Origin: Keguizhuia sedimenti
GTDB lineage: Bacteria > Pseudomonadota > Gammaproteobacteria > Burkholderiales > Burkholderiaceae_D
Direction of reading: 5' to 3'
Assembly (NCBI GenBank): GCA_030715135.1
Contig: JAUYVH010000006.1
Span: forward strand, 1-64,000
Length of the DNA stretch: 64,000 nt
Shown here piece after piece: positions 45,578-55,862 of the stretch (its first letter is position 1; each line of letters starts with the position of its first letter). The notes beneath the pieces are model-generated. The model searched no databases, was not told the DNA's origin, and worked only from the letters and a program-made list of their open reading frames with translations. Made by a program: the position numbers and the translations under genes.

Positions 45578-46672
45578 ATGAACCGCGCAACACCTATCTT
45601 TCGGGCGCTCCTGGCCGGCTCCTTTTGCATGCTGCTCCAGTCTTGCGCCCCTGTTATGCCCGATTTGAAGGCAGATGGCTGGAAACAGTTTTTCCCTGAT
45701 TCGGAAGGAGAGGGCTGGAAACAGTTCGCCGCTGCCGCCGATGCGCAATCAAAAAGATCCGGTGCCGTGAATCTGCAGTTCGCCTGGGAGATCCCGAAGC
45801 AGCGCCTGCTGATGCTCGCCCGTCTGAACGAGGAACGGATGGTCCTGTATCAGATCGATCACAGGGCCGGCTTGAAGCCCGGCGATATTGCGAAGCAGGT
45901 GAACTGCTACTTCGAGAAGAATAGCTTGTACTGTGCCGGGCCCGGAGAGGCGGCGCCGTCGCTCGTGGCCGAGTCCGGGCCCGGCCTGTGGATGAAGGTG
46001 GAAGCTCATGCCGCCAAACAGATTCAAAAACTGAACGCACACGCTCAGGCTTCTCTGCAGGCCCAGTTGACGAAACCGCAGCCGGGTCCGCGCCTGGATC
46101 TCACCCGGCAACGCCACCCATTCGAGTGGGGCGGCGAGTACGAGACCGTGGAAAACGCCCAGGCATTCCTTGAGGCCGTGACCGCGCAAGGCACGCGTTT
46201 TCGCAGTTTATGGCCTAAAGCGCCGTGGCTGGGTTCGCAGGGGAATGAGTGGCTGAATCAGGATGATCAGCTTACCTTCAAGACGACGGAGCGCTGTGTA
46301 AGCCTCGCGAGTTCCGCGTCGCGCACTGCCAAGCATTACAACCACGACTTCTGGGCGGCCGAAACCGTCGCGTTTCAGACTGTCTACCGCTGGCAGCAGC
46401 CCATCGACTGGCGCAGCATCGGAGGCGTCAGCATGGAGAGCGACGGTGTATTCTTTCACGGCCGCTACTCCGGGTCGTTTCAAGGCCAGGGCCTGACCTA
46501 CGTCAGCGGTTGGAGCCCCGACATTCTCACCGCCAATGCCTCCACGTTCGACCCTTCCAAGTACAGTGTGGCCGCGTGGAACGTCCGTCTCCTGCTGCAC
46601 GAAGCCGGCGGCCTGCGCGAGAGGGTGCTGTACGCGGTGACGTATCTCGACATCATGTGCAGGAAGCGTTGA
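45578..46672 (+). CDS. Lipoprotein of unknown function, partner of the coiled-coil protein
   Basis: A 364-aa probable lipoprotein from ATG 45578; GGAGG stands just before a run of eight C. The signal ends in LLQSC, with Cys23 as the lipidation site. The mature protein is soluble and Trp/Tyr-rich, with GWKQFFPDSEGEGWKQF near the start and CYFEKNSLYCAG in the middle. Near the end come GRYSGSFQGQGLTYVSGWS and LLLHEAGGLRERVLYAVTYL. I do not recognise it. It begins 14 nt after the stop of the coiled-coil gene, so the two are made together and probably act at the outer membrane. Confidence 0.62.
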   Translation: MNRATPIFRALLAGSFCMLLQSCAPVMPDLKADGWKQFFPDSEGEGWKQFAAAADAQSKRSGAVNLQFAWEIPKQRLLMLARLNEERMVLYQIDHRAGLKPGDIAKQVNCYFEKNSLYCAGPGEAAPSLVAESGPGLWMKVEAHAAKQIQKLNAHAQASLQAQLTKPQPGPRLDLTRQRHPFEWGGEYETVENAQAFLEAVTAQGTRFRSLWPKAPWLGSQGNEWLNQDDQLTFKTTERCVSLASSASRTAKHYNHDFWAAETVAFQTVYRWQQPIDWRSIGGVSMESDGVFFHGRYSGSFQGQGLTYVSGWSPDILTANASTFDPSKYSVAAWNVRLLLHEAGGLRERVLYAVTYLDIMCRKR

Positions 46673-46939
46673 CCCGCGCAGAGTTGCGAAATTCAATACC
46701 GCTTCCTGAAGCAATGCGGGCGCTGTGCTTGCAAGGCGCAGCGAGTGGCAAACCTGCGCTCGGGTTTTCGCGGGTGCGCGGCGTTAATCCTATGGGTCGC
46801 CGTATCTACGGGCTTGTGAACGTCTGCTTCGGGTCGGAAGCGGACGCGTGGAAAGTTTCCTCTTCCAGCCGAGTGTATTGCTCTAAGCGATTAATTTCAT
46901 ACAATTGGGCATTCACACTTTAATAACGGCAGAAAAACA
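46673..46939. other. Intergenic stretch after the lipoprotein gene
   Basis: No gene is supported. A 137-aa frame (46510-46923) overlaps the lipoprotein end in another phase and is a shadow. Confidence 0.45.
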
Positions 46940-46966
46940 AAAGCCCGCCAAGAGCGGGCTTTTTCC
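46940..46966. terminator. Symmetrical terminator between lipoprotein gene and glmS
   Basis: AAAGCCCGC-CAAGA-GCGGGCTTT with A tracts on the left and T tracts on the right, so it can act on both strands. It serves the plus-strand lipoprotein gene and the minus-strand glmS, whose stop is at 47094. Confidence 0.8.
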
Positions 46967-47093
46967 TACTTTAGTGTTTATCGCAAACAACTTTAGATGC
47001 TGTTCAATAGACTTTAGTATTTAAACTAATTGTCAAAATTATCCTTAACAATTGTAAGTTTAAGACAGTCAACGCAAAAGTCGGCCAAGCGCA

Positions 47094-48911
47094 TTATTCC
47101 ACTGTGACCGACTTGGCCAGGTTACGTGGTTTGTCGACATCGGTGCCGCGCGCCAGAGCAGTGTGATAAGCCAGCAACTGAAGCGGCACGACGTGAATGA
47201 TCGGTGACAGGCAGCCGTAATGTTCAGGCAAACGCACCACATGCACGCCTTCGCTGGAGGCGATGTGCGAGTCGGCGTCGGCGAAAACGTAGAGCTGGCC
47301 GCCGCGTGCGCGCACTTCCTGCATGTTGGATTTCAGCTTTTCGATCAGGGTATCGTTGGGCGCCACGGTGACGACCGGCATTTCATTGGTCACCAGCGCG
47401 AGCGGTCCGTGCTTGAGTTCGCCGGCCGGATAGGCTTCGGCGTGGATGTACGAAATCTCCTTGAGCTTCAGCGCGCCTTCGAGTGCAATCGGATAATGCA
47501 TGCCGCGGCCGAGGAAGAGGGCGTTTTCCTTGCGCGCGAATTCTTCGGCCCAGGCGATGATGTGCGGCTCCAGCGCCAGGGCAGCGCCAACTGCGACCGG
47601 CAGGTGGCGCATGGCTTTGAGGTACTCGGCTTCCTGTTCTTCGCTCAAGCGGCCTTTGACCTTGGCAAGGGTCAAGGTCAACAGGAAGAGGGCAACCAGC
47701 TGCGTGGTAAAGGCCTTGGTGGATGCGACGCCTACTTCAATGCCTGCGCGGGTGATATAGGACAGCACGCATTCACGCACCATGGCGCTGGTGGAAACGT
47801 TGCATACCGTGAGCGTATGCTGCATGCCCTGGTTGCGCGCATGTTTTAGTGCGGCCAGGGTATCGGCGGTCTCGCCGCTTTGTGAAATCGTGACGACCAA
47901 GGTATTGGGGTTTGGCACGCTGTCGCGATAGCGGTATTCGCTCGCGATTTCGACATTGACCGGTACGCCCGCGACGGATTCGATCCAGTATTTTGCAGTC
48001 AGTCCCGCGTAATAACTGGTGCCGCAAGCCAGAATGAGGACCGAATCAATTTTCTTGAAAATGGCGGGGGCATTTTCGCCGAAGAGTTCAGGCTGGATGG
48101 CGGTCACGCTTTCCAGGGTATCGGCAATCGCTTGCGGTTGTTCGAAAATCTCCTTCTGCATGTAATGGCGGTAGGGACCAAGTTCGGCCGCGCCGGTATG
48201 GGCATGCACGGTGCGCACCGGGCGATCCACCGGCTTGCCGTTGGCGTCCACGATCCAGTAGCGCTGCAACTGCAGATCGACTACGTCGCCTTCTTCCAGG
48301 TAGATGATCTGGTCGGTGGTGCCGGCCAGTGCCATGGCGTCGGAAGCCAGGAAGTTCTCGCCCTGGCTGATGCCGACGATCAGCGGCGAACCCTGGCGCG
48401 CGCCGATCACGCGGTGCGGCTCGTCACGGCAAAAGACCGCGATTGCATAGGCGCCTTCCAGGCGCTTGACTGCCTGCTGCACGGTTTCGAACAGGTCGCC
48501 TGTGTACATGTGATCGACCAGGTGCGCGATCACTTCGGTATCGGTCTGGCTTTCGAAGACATAACCGGCAGCGGTCAGTTCTTCACGCAGTTCATCGTGA
48601 TTTTCAATGATGCCGTTGTGAACCAGTGCAATCCGGTCGCGGGAAAAATGCGGATGGGCATTGTGTGACGCAGGCGCGCCGTGGGTCGCCCAGCGGGTGT
48701 GAGCAATGCCGGTGAAGCCGCTCAGGTCGGTATTCTTGATCTGGGATTCCAGGTCCGCAACGCGGGAAGTGCTGCGCGAGCGCTGCAGTTTGCCGTCAAT
48801 GTGCAGGGCAATGCCGCAGGAGTCATAGCCGCGGTATTCGAGCCGCTTTAAACCTTCAACCAGGATTGGAGTGATGTCCCGCTGCGCTACCGCGCCGACA
48901 ATGCCACACAT
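47094..48911 (-). CDS. glmS: Glutamine-fructose-6-phosphate aminotransferase
   Basis: Makes glucosamine-6-phosphate, the first step to UDP-GlcNAc for cell wall and LPS. 605 aa. The N-terminal glutaminase domain starts MCGIVGAVA (Cys2 nucleophile) and contains [18 protein letters not shown]. Two SIS domains follow (about 285-430 and 455-595): [19 protein letters not shown], then [18 protein letters not shown] and [20 protein letters not shown]. The C-terminal [11 protein letters not shown] is invariant in GlmS. Together with glmU (49579) it covers the UDP-GlcNAc pathway. No glmS ribozyme is expected in this lineage, and I see none. Confidence 0.97.
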   Translation of the reverse strand: MCGIVGAVAQRDITPILVEGLKRLEYRGYDSCGIALHIDGKLQRSRSTSRVADLESQIKNTDLSGFTGIAHTRWATHGAPASHNAHPHFSRDRIALVHNGIIENHDELREELTAAGYVFESQTDTEVIAHLVDHMYTGDLFETVQQAVKRLEGAYAIAVFCRDEPHRVIGARQGSPLIVGISQGENFLASDAMALAGTTDQIIYLEEGDVVDLQLQRYWIVDANGKPVDRPVRTVHAHTGAAELGPYRHYMQKEIFEQPQAIADTLESVTAIQPELFGENAPAIFKKIDSVLILACGTSYYAGLTAKYWIESVAGVPVNVEIASEYRYRDSVPNPNTLVVTISQSGETADTLAALKHARNQGMQHTLTVCNVSTSAMVRECVLSYITRAGIEVGVASTKAFTTQLVALFLLTLTLAKVKGRLSEEQEAEYLKAMRHLPVAVGAALALEPHIIAWAEEFARKENALFLGRGMHYPIALEGALKLKEISYIHAEAYPAGELKHGPLALVTNEMPVVTVAPNDTLIEKLKSNMQEVRARGGQLYVFADADSHIASSEGVHVVRLPEHYGCLSPIIHVVPLQLLAYHTALARGTDVDKPRNLAKSVTVE

Positions 48912-49069
48912 AAGAACCTCTTACAAAATGGAAAGATAGGCTCATGGTATAGCAAGGAGGATGAAATAAGTTATCCAAAGTCAAACGAATATGAAAAATT
49001 ATTTCATTCAATCTGATGGATGAACTATTATTTCACATCACATAATATTTTTAATAAAAATTCCAAAAA

Positions 49070-49558
49070 ATGAGCGATTTTGTTGAGCTGGACGACTTGG
49101 ATAGACGGATTCTCGATTGCCTGCAAACCAACGCAGGGCAAACTAATCATGAGCTGGCGGCTGCGGTGCATGCCTCGGCGCCGACCTGCCTGCGGCGCGT
49201 CAAGCGTCTGACCGAGCTTGGAGTGATCGAACGCCAGGTGGCAATTCTCAATCCTGAAAAACTAGGCCCGAGCCTGAGCGCGGTGGTCGAGATCACGCTG
49301 GACGTGCAAACCGTCGAGCGCTATGCAGAGTTCGAAGCGCTGGCGCAAAAGGAGGGCGCCGTACTGCAATGCTATCGCGTGTCGCCGGGGCCGGATTTCA
49401 TCCTGATCATACAAGTCGCCGATATGCCGGCCTACCATGCGCTGGCGCACCGCCTATTCACCGCGCACGCGAATATCCGCAACGTGCGCAGCTTCTTTGC
49501 GACGCATCGCAGCAAGTTCGATACACGCATCGCCGTCACCGGCGAAGACAAAGCGTAG
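49070..49558 (+). CDS. Lrp/AsnC-family transcriptional regulator
   Basis: A 162-aa regulator. The N-terminal HTH (about 8-60) reads LDDLDRRILDCLQTNAGQTN, with SAPTCLRRVKRLTELGVIER as recognition helix. The C-terminal RAM/AsnC ligand-binding domain (about 75-150) contains CYRVSPGPDFILIIQVADM. It is divergent from glmS across a 158-bp AT-rich spacer and converges on glmU, so it may control one of them (inference from position). The effector is unknown. Confidence 0.9.
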   Translation: MSDFVELDDLDRRILDCLQTNAGQTNHELAAAVHASAPTCLRRVKRLTELGVIERQVAILNPEKLGPSLSAVVEITLDVQTVERYAEFEALAQKEGAVLQCYRVSPGPDFILIIQVADMPAYHALAHRLFTAHANIRNVRSFFATHRSKFDTRIAVTGEDKA

Positions 49559-49578
49559 GCGAAAAAGCGTAAATCGAA

Positions 49579-50940
49579 TTACGCCTTCTTGTCTTTCGTC
49601 GGACGCTGCCAGCCTTCCACGGTCACCTGTCGTACACGCGAAATCGTCAGTTTTGCAGCCGGCGCATCCCTGGTCAGGGTCGTTCCGGCGGCAATCGTCG
49701 CACCTTGCGCCACGCGCACCGGCGCGATCAACTGGCAATCGCTGCCGACGAAGGCATCGTCTTCGATGACGGTGCGGTGCTTGTTGACGCCGTCGTAATT
49801 CACCGTGATCACGCCAGCGCCGATATTGACCCGGCTGCCGACTTCGGAATCACCCACATAGGCCAGATGATTCGCCTTGGATTTGTCGGCGATGCGGCTG
49901 TTCTTGACCTCGACGAAATTGCCGATATGGACTTCCCGGCCCAGTTCCGCGCCCGGACGCAGGCGTGCGAAGGGGCCGACCAGCGATTCGCCGCCGACGG
50001 TCGCATCTTCGATATGGCAGAAGGCCTTGATACTGGCGCCTTGGTCGATGCGTGCATTTTTGATCACGCAATTGGGCCCGATTGTTACGCCGTCGGCCAG
50101 TTCTACCTTGCCTTCGAATACGCAATTGACATCGATGCTGACATCGCGACCGCAGATGAGGGTGCCGCGCACATCGATGCGCGCCGGGTCGGCCAGCGTC
50201 ACGCCCTGTTCAAGCAAGGCATTGGCGATGTTCTTCTGATGCAGGCGTTCCAGTTCGGCCAATTGCACTTTGCTGTTGACGCCCAGGGTTTCCCATACCG
50301 CGTCCGGTTGCGCCGCAACGACCGGTACGTCATCGGCCACGGCGCGCGCCACGATATCGGTCAGATAATATTCGCCTTGCGCATTGTCGTTGGAAAGCGT
50401 CGCCAGCCATTGCTTGAGCTTGCCGGTGGGCGCAACCATGATCCCGGTATTGACTTCGCGGATCGTGCGTTCGGCCTCGGTGGCATCTTTTTGCTCGACG
50501 ATGCGCTTGATCTGTCCGGCTTCGCGGACGATTCGTCCATAGCCGGTTGGATTTTCCAGATCCACCGTTAATATCGACAACTTATTCTTCTCTGCAATGT
50601 CCAAGAGCCGTTGCAGAGTGCGAGCAGTAATCAGCGGTACGTCGCCATACAGAACCAGGGTTGGCAGTTCGTCATTCAAATACGGCAAGGCTTGCATGAC
50701 CGCGTGGCCGGTACCGAGCTGAGGTTCCTGTTTTGCGAATGCGATATCGGGGCTTTGCAGCCGTTCCGGAACCAGCTCCCCGCCATGGCCGTAAATAACG
50801 CATAGCCTGGATGGGGAGAGCGAACGTGCGGTATCGACGACATGCGACAACAAGGGCTTGCCCGCAAGTGGGTGCAAGACTTTCGGTAGAGCCGATTGCA
50901 TGCGTTTTCCCATGCCGGCAGCAAGAATGACAATATTCAT
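49579..50940 (-). CDS. glmU: Bifunctional UDP-GlcNAc pyrophosphorylase / glucosamine-1-phosphate acetyltransferase
   Basis: Last two steps of UDP-GlcNAc synthesis. 453 aa from ATG 50940, giving the expected [14 protein letters not shown]; the frame opens slightly earlier. The uridylyltransferase domain (1-230) has [32 protein letters not shown] and a conserved GYGRIVRE. The left-handed beta-helix (about 250-440) has hexapeptide repeats and the acetyl-CoA and catalytic His region [20 protein letters not shown]. It ends with lysines (TKDKKA). Confidence 0.97.
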   Translation of the reverse strand: MNIVILAAGMGKRMQSALPKVLHPLAGKPLLSHVVDTARSLSPSRLCVIYGHGGELVPERLQSPDIAFAKQEPQLGTGHAVMQALPYLNDELPTLVLYGDVPLITARTLQRLLDIAEKNKLSILTVDLENPTGYGRIVREAGQIKRIVEQKDATEAERTIREVNTGIMVAPTGKLKQWLATLSNDNAQGEYYLTDIVARAVADDVPVVAAQPDAVWETLGVNSKVQLAELERLHQKNIANALLEQGVTLADPARIDVRGTLICGRDVSIDVNCVFEGKVELADGVTIGPNCVIKNARIDQGASIKAFCHIEDATVGGESLVGPFARLRPGAELGREVHIGNFVEVKNSRIADKSKANHLAYVGDSEVGSRVNIGAGVITVNYDGVNKHRTVIEDDAFVGSDCQLIAPVRVAQGATIAAGTTLTRDAPAAKLTISRVRQVTVEGWQRPTKDKKA

Positions 50941-50946
50941 AAGCAA

Positions 50947-51843
50947 ATGAGTGGAGTGATGCAAAATTTTATCACGCGGTCATCACGGTCCTGGATGACC
51001 TGGATCAGCGTATCCGTCATGATTGCTGTTTTGGCAGGCTGCAGCGCTGCGCGCCTGGCCTACAGCAACGGCGAAACCTTATCCTATTGGTGGATGAATT
51101 CCTATGTCGATTTTGATAGCGACCAGAAGCCGTGGGTCAAAAAGGAAATTGCGGCATTGTTTGCATGGCATCGCAAAACTCAGCTGGAAACCTATATTCC
51201 ATTTTTAAGACATGCGCAAAAACGGGTGCAAGGACATGTCGGCGAAGCGGATCTGCTGGCCGATTATGAAGATGCGAAGAAGCGCATGCTGCTGCTTGCC
51301 GATCAGGCGCTTCCCCAACTGGCCGATCTTGCGCTCTCGCTGGATGAAGAGCAGATAGCGCACATCGAAAAAAAGTTTGCCTCCAACAACGAGGATTATC
51401 GTAAAGACTACCTGCGCGGCGATCTTGAGGATCGTCAAGAATTCCGGTTCAAGAAATTGCGCAAGCAAGTCGAATACTGGTTCGGCAACTTCAATCGTGA
51501 GCAGGAAAAGGCTTTGCGCATTGCTTCGGATCGTCGTCCTTTGAATAACGAGCTCATCATGGCCAGCCGCCTGCAGCGGCAGAAGGCATTGATCGCGATG
51601 TTGAAAAAGATGCATGCCGAACGGCCGAGCCGTGAACAAGCGATGGGAATGATCAAAGAGTATATTCATGCCGCTCTGGATCGCTTCGGCAATCCAGAGC
51701 ACAAGAAATTTTTTGAAGCAAACAGGCTTGAGATGATCCGTATCGTGGCAGGCATCGTCAACAACGCGACACCGGAGCAGAAAGAGCACTTTCTGCACGC
51801 CACCCAGCAGTGGATCAACGACTTCGACGCGCTTGCGCTATAA
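50947..51843 (+). CDS. DUF6279-type lipoprotein
   Basis: A 298-aa lipoprotein from ATG 50947; ATG 50959 is possible too. The lipobox is VLAGC (Cys32). The mature protein is helical and charged: the conserved start [20 protein letters not shown], then [20 protein letters not shown], ending [20 protein letters not shown]. These are the marks of the uncharacterised DUF6279 lipoprotein family of proteobacteria. It diverges from glmU by only a few nt, so the two promoters overlap the neighbouring coding ends. Confidence 0.75.
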   Translation: MSGVMQNFITRSSRSWMTWISVSVMIAVLAGCSAARLAYSNGETLSYWWMNSYVDFDSDQKPWVKKEIAALFAWHRKTQLETYIPFLRHAQKRVQGHVGEADLLADYEDAKKRMLLLADQALPQLADLALSLDEEQIAHIEKKFASNNEDYRKDYLRGDLEDRQEFRFKKLRKQVEYWFGNFNREQEKALRIASDRRPLNNELIMASRLQRQKALIAMLKKMHAERPSREQAMGMIKEYIHAALDRFGNPEHKKFFEANRLEMIRIVAGIVNNATPEQKEHFLHATQQWINDFDALAL

Positions 51844-51876
51844 ATTGCCGGCAAACGGAACTTGAATCAGGCGAGC

Positions 51877-52836
51877 TCAATCATCGTCGGCAGAATGAAA
51901 TTGAATCACGCCGGATGCCTGGGTGCCCGTTGCGCACGGCTCTTCATCGAAGGCGATATCGCCGTCCGGCATGGCTTCTCCGCTGATTGCCAGATCGGAG
52001 AAATTGAATAGATTGCGGTCCATCAGATGCGATGGCACGACTGTCGAGAGCGATGAAAAGATGTTGTCGACCCGCCCCGGAAACTTCTTGTCCCATTCGC
52101 GCAGCATGGCCTTGATCTGTTTGCGCTGCAGGTTTTCCTGGCTGCCGCACAAGTCGCAGGGAATGATCGGAAATTGCTTTACTTCCGCATAGCGCATCGT
52201 ATCGGATTCCTTCACATATGCAAGCGGCCGGATGACAATGTGCTTGCCGTCGTCGGACTGAAGCTTGGGCGGCATGCCTTTCAGTTTACTGCCGAAAAAC
52301 ATATTGAGGAAGAACGTCTCCAGCATGTCGTCACGGTGATGCCCGAGCGCGATCTTGGTCGCTCCAAGCTCATCGGCCACGCGGTACAGGATTCCGCGGC
52401 GCAGGCGCGAACAAAGCGAGCAGGTCGTTTTTCCTTCGGGGATGACGCGCTTGACGATGCTATAGGTATCCTGGTTTTCGATATGAAACGGCACGCCGAT
52501 TTTCGTCAGATACTCGGGCAGGATATGCGCCGGAAAATTCGGCTGCTTCTGGTCCAGATTGACCGCGACGATATCGAAATGAATAGGCGCGCGTTCGCGC
52601 AGGGTCAGCAGGATGTCGAGCAGTGCATAGCTGTCCTTGCCGCCGGAAAGACAGACCATTACCTTGTCGCCGTCTTCAATCATGTTGAAGTCGCCGATCG
52701 CCTGGCCGACCAGGCGGCAAAGCCGCTTATGCAGCTTGTTGTTTTCATAAGCGATCTTTTCCGCTTTTTTCAGGCTCACGGCTGAAGTCGAATCAGGTGC
52801 GCCTATTTCGGTGGCGTTTTGCACAATAGTATTCAT
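51877..52836 (-). CDS. ttcA: tRNA 2-thiocytidine synthetase TtcA
   Basis: Adds sulfur to cytidine-32 of certain tRNAs, using an iron-sulfur cluster. 319 aa from ATG 52836 (frame open to 52983). The PP-loop is [17 protein letters not shown] (about 70-86). Cysteines for the cluster are in [15 protein letters not shown] and in [16 protein letters not shown]. The [20 protein letters not shown] motif is typical of TtcA. The C-terminal 40 residues are acidic and variable. It is 14 nt from folB on the same strand. Confidence 0.95.
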   Translation of the reverse strand: MNTIVQNATEIGAPDSTSAVSLKKAEKIAYENNKLHKRLCRLVGQAIGDFNMIEDGDKVMVCLSGGKDSYALLDILLTLRERAPIHFDIVAVNLDQKQPNFPAHILPEYLTKIGVPFHIENQDTYSIVKRVIPEGKTTCSLCSRLRRGILYRVADELGATKIALGHHRDDMLETFFLNMFFGSKLKGMPPKLQSDDGKHIVIRPLAYVKESDTMRYAEVKQFPIIPCDLCGSQENLQRKQIKAMLREWDKKFPGRVDNIFSSLSTVVPSHLMDRNLFNFSDLAISGEAMPDGDIAFDEEPCATGTQASGVIQFHSADDD

Positions 52837-52850
52837 TGTCTTTTCTGTCG

Positions 52851-53246
52851 TTAAGCTTGCTTGACGTGGAAGACTTCCACTCCGACCGATTCGCAATCGG
52901 GATAAACGTCGGGTTTTGCCGTGGATACGCGCACCGCTTTTACTTTTGGATGAGCCAGCATGGCGCGCGCGACATCGTCGCACAAGGTTTCCTGCAGGTG
53001 AATATGGCCCTGCGCCATGCGCTTGGCGATCGTGTCGCGCATGAAATCGTAATCCACCACCTCGTGCAAATGGTCTTCCGTGGGCGTCGATAATGCCAGC
53101 GGAATGAACAAATCGACATTGATCAGGACGCGTTGCTCGCCTTTCTTTTCGAATTCATGCACGCCGATATTGATCTGCACTTCATAGTTGCGCAGAAAAA
53201 GGCGACGGCAATTGGCAAGAACGGGATGCGATAGGAAGGAGGGCAT
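52851..53246 (-). CDS. folB: Dihydroneopterin aldolase
   Basis: Folate pathway enzyme that cleaves dihydroneopterin to 6-hydroxymethyl-dihydropterin. 131 aa. The T-fold reads [20 protein letters not shown], with the catalytic Lys/Glu region [10 protein letters not shown] and [15 protein letters not shown]. It ends [11 protein letters not shown]. The pteridine-reductase-like SDR gene lies 26 nt upstream on the same strand, consistent with a folate-linked operon with ttcA. Confidence 0.9.
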   Translation of the reverse strand: MPSFLSHPVLANCRRLFLRNYEVQINIGVHEFEKKGEQRVLINVDLFIPLALSTPTEDHLHEVVDYDFMRDTIAKRMAQGHIHLQETLCDDVARAMLAHPKVKAVRVSTAKPDVYPDCESVGVEVFHVKQA

Positions 53247-53272
53247 GATAAATGAGTAGTGGAATCGTTAAA

Positions 53273-54058
53273 TTATTGCGCAATAAACATGACATCGCGC
53301 TGCGAGGGAAGCAGATGCTGGCCGCCGTCGACGATCAGCGTCGTGCCGGTGACTGCCTTAGCATCGGCGAGAAAGCATACGGCCTGCGCAACATCTTCCG
53401 GAGTGCTGGATTTTCCGAGCGGAGTAAGCGTATGCGCTTTGGAAAATCCTTCGACAGACTGTTCTCCCGAAACAAGGGTAATTCCCGGTGCGACACCGAC
53501 CACGCGTACCCTGGGAGCGAGAGCTTGAGCCAGCATAGTCGTGGCGCTATGCAAGGCGGCTTTGGATAGCGTATACGACAAGAAATCGGGATTGGGATTG
53601 AACAATTTCTGGTCCAGCAGGTTGATGACTACCGACCGGCCAGATTCGGAAGTGAGCTCGAACAGGGACTGCGCGAGCAATATTGGCGCCGCGAGGTTGG
53701 CACGCATGTGCGCATCCATCTGCGCAACTGAAAAATCTGCAATGCAATCATAGGAAAACAGCGAGGCATTGTTGACTACACAAGAAATCGGTCCCAGCAT
53801 CTGCATCGCATTCGGCAACAATGCTTTGACCGCGGCTTCGTCGTTCAGGTCACACTGTACGGCCACCGCACGCCGGCCGAATGCGCAAATATCTTCTACG
53901 GTTGCCTGTGCATCCTGGGCCGAGTTGCGATAATGCACGATCACGTCCCAACCTTGCTGCGCGAGCGCGAGCGCAATACTGCGGCCGATGCGCTTGGCTG
54001 CGCCGGTCACTAAAGCGACTTTGGCGCCTTTGGGCTGATTTGTCGTTGTCGAGGTCAT
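53273..54058 (-). CDS. SDR oxidoreductase, pteridine-reductase/FolM-like
   Basis: A 261-aa short-chain dehydrogenase. The cofactor loop is VTGAAKRIGRSIALALAQQG; the Arg in the T-G-x-x-x-R-x-G loop is the mark of NADPH-dependent pteridine reductases (PTR1/FolM). NNAS follows in CVVNNASLFSYD, and the catalytic pair is SYTLSKAAL (Y-x-x-x-K). It ends TGTTLIVDGGQHL. Together with folB this fits reduction of dihydropterin or dihydrofolate. General SDRs can look similar, so the substrate is a reasoned guess. Confidence 0.8.
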   Translation of the reverse strand: MTSTTTNQPKGAKVALVTGAAKRIGRSIALALAQQGWDVIVHYRNSAQDAQATVEDICAFGRRAVAVQCDLNDEAAVKALLPNAMQMLGPISCVVNNASLFSYDCIADFSVAQMDAHMRANLAAPILLAQSLFELTSESGRSVVINLLDQKLFNPNPDFLSYTLSKAALHSATTMLAQALAPRVRVVGVAPGITLVSGEQSVEGFSKAHTLTPLGKSSTPEDVAQAVCFLADAKAVTGTTLIVDGGQHLLPSQRDVMFIAQ

Positions 54059-54120
54059 GCTCGCTATATTCCTGCCAGATTTATCCGCGCCGGTCGGCCG
54101 ATTTCAATACAATACTGCTT

Positions 54121-55281
54121 ATGCAACTGCAATTACCTGAACCCTCAGCCGATGCCCTGAGTGCATCGCGCTCGCTGCAAGCCTTGATTGCCGACGAAAT
54201 TCAACGGCATTCCGGCTGGATTTCGTTCTCGCGCTTCATGGAGTTGGCGCTGTATGCGCCCGGTCTCGGCTATTACAGTGGCGGCGCGGCAAAACTTGGA
54301 AAAGACGGTGATTTTACAACCGCGCCGGAAATTACGCCCCTCTTTGGGCAAACTTTGGCGCAAGTCGTTGCCGCGGTACTTGATCAAACCGATGCCCAAA
54401 TCATTGAGTTCGGAGCGGGCACCGGCAAACTGGCGCATGATCTCTTGCGTGAATTGACCACGATGGGCGTGCATATCAGCGCATACGGAATTGTTGAACT
54501 GTCAGGTGAATTGCGCGAACGGCAACAACTCACCTTGATCGATTTTCCGCAGGCCGTGTGGCTTGAGCGGATGCCCGAAGCATTTTCCGGCCTGATCATC
54601 GGCAATGAAGTGCTGGATGCCATGCCGGTTCACCTGGTCGTGAAAGCGCAGGATGGATGGAAGGAGCGCGGCGTCGGATATGAAAACGGCAAATTCGTTT
54701 ACCAGGATCGCCCGTGCGAATCGTGGATGGTGAAACAGATCCCTCATCCGGATATCTTGCCGCCGGGCTATCTGACCGAAGTGCATCCGGTTGCGACCGG
54801 ATTCATGAAATCGGTGGCCGATGCGCTTTGCGCAGGATATAAACATTCCGGCAATGGCGGTGCGTTGATGATGATCGACTATGGATTCCCGGCGCATGAA
54901 TATTATTTGCCGCAGCGGAATCAAGGGACTCTGATGTGCCATTACCGTCATCATGCGCATCCTGATCCCTTTTATTTCCCTGGTCTGCAAGACATTACCG
55001 CGCACGTCGATTTCACCGCGATGGCTCGCGCGGGATTGGAGACTGGTCTCGATCTGCTTGCCTACATGAATCAGGCGGCATTTTTACTCTCGGCAGGATT
55101 GGGCGATGTGCTGTTACGAACTTCTCCTGTGGAGTCGCTTCACTATCTGCCTCAGGCGAATGCAGTGCAGAAATTAACTTCTCCGGCTGAAATGGGTGAA
55201 TTATTCAAGGTGCTGGTAATGGGTAAAAACATCGGGCTGCCGGACAGTATCATCCGAAGTGACAGAAGCGGCCGTCTGTAA
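54121..55281 (+). CDS. SAM-dependent methyltransferase, MidA/NDUFAF7 (COG1565) family
   Basis: A 386-aa class I methyltransferase. ATG 54121 gives MQLQLPEPSADALSASRSLQ. The family's N-terminal WISFSRFMELALYAPGLGYY and KLGKDGDFTTAPEITPLFGQ are present, with the SAM-binding IIEFGAGTGKLAHDLL (about 100-115), then GNEVLDAMPVHL and the C-terminal GALMMIDYGFPAHEYYLPQR. The mitochondrial homologue methylates a complex I subunit; the bacterial target is not established. It diverges from the SDR gene by 62 nt. Confidence 0.9.
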   Translation: MQLQLPEPSADALSASRSLQALIADEIQRHSGWISFSRFMELALYAPGLGYYSGGAAKLGKDGDFTTAPEITPLFGQTLAQVVAAVLDQTDAQIIEFGAGTGKLAHDLLRELTTMGVHISAYGIVELSGELRERQQLTLIDFPQAVWLERMPEAFSGLIIGNEVLDAMPVHLVVKAQDGWKERGVGYENGKFVYQDRPCESWMVKQIPHPDILPPGYLTEVHPVATGFMKSVADALCAGYKHSGNGGALMMIDYGFPAHEYYLPQRNQGTLMCHYRHHAHPDPFYFPGLQDITAHVDFTAMARAGLETGLDLLAYMNQAAFLLSAGLGDVLLRTSPVESLHYLPQANAVQKLTSPAEMGELFKVLVMGKNIGLPDSIIRSDRSGRL

Positions 55282-55381
55282 TGCAAATTGGCAAATTGCC
55301 TCTGGAACGTATCGTTTTTAAAGTGCGCCCATTCCTGCGGCCCGTCGCATCTTGTCCATCCGTTCCTTTAAAAGGCAGCAC

Positions 55382-55579
55382 ATGATACGTTGGACCCTGA
55401 CGATTTTTATCGCTCTTGTCATTTTTTCTGCGGCTTTGCCGTGGCTGGAAAAATTGGGTGTCGGGCGCTTGCCCGGAGACATTCGGTTCACGCTGTTCGG
55501 GAAAACTATTTTCTTGCCGTTCGCATCGACCATATTACTGTCGACGTTGATTTTCTTGGGCGGACGCTTATTGAAATAG
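55382..55579 (+). CDS. DUF2905 membrane protein (copy 1)
   Basis: A 65-aa protein from ATG 55382. It is the classic DUF2905 layout: a short N-terminus MIRWTLTIFIALVIFSAALP, then WLEKLGVGRLPGDIRFTLFG and a second hydrophobic segment ending GGRLLK. The L/V-G-R-L-P-G-D motif is conserved. Two helices place it in the inner membrane. Function unknown. A second copy follows at 55647. Confidence 0.8.
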   Translation: MIRWTLTIFIALVIFSAALPWLEKLGVGRLPGDIRFTLFGKTIFLPFASTILLSTLIFLGGRLLK

Positions 55580-55646
55580 CAGGCGTGAAAGGCAGACATT
55601 AGGCTTTCTGTGTCCTGAGCTTCGCTTGGTTTTTGAAAGGAAATGC

Positions 55647-55862
55647 ATGATCCGTTGGGTGGCCGTTATCTTTATCGGACTGCTGGTTTTCTCGGCCTTG
55701 TTCCCGGGTCTAATGAGATTAGGCGTGGGGCGTGTGCCCGGTGATGTGAGGTTCAAGCTATTCGGCCTGATGCTATGCCTTCCATTTGGATCGACGATAG
55801 TCTGGTCGGCAGTTGCATTTCTTGTTGCAGAAATAGTTCATCGCACCTGTCTTTTCTGCTGA
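55647..55862 (+). CDS. DUF2905 membrane protein (copy 2)
   Basis: A 71-aa paralogue of the preceding gene. MIRWVAVIFIGLLVFSALFP is followed by LMRLGVGRVPGDVRFKLFG, nearly the same core. GAAAGGAA precedes ATG 55647. The C-terminus differs (AFLVAEIVHRTCLFC) and ends with two cysteines. Tandem duplication with divergence of the tail; function unknown. Confidence 0.75.
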   Translation: MIRWVAVIFIGLLVFSALFPGLMRLGVGRVPGDVRFKLFGLMLCLPFGSTIVWSAVAFLVAEIVHRTCLFC

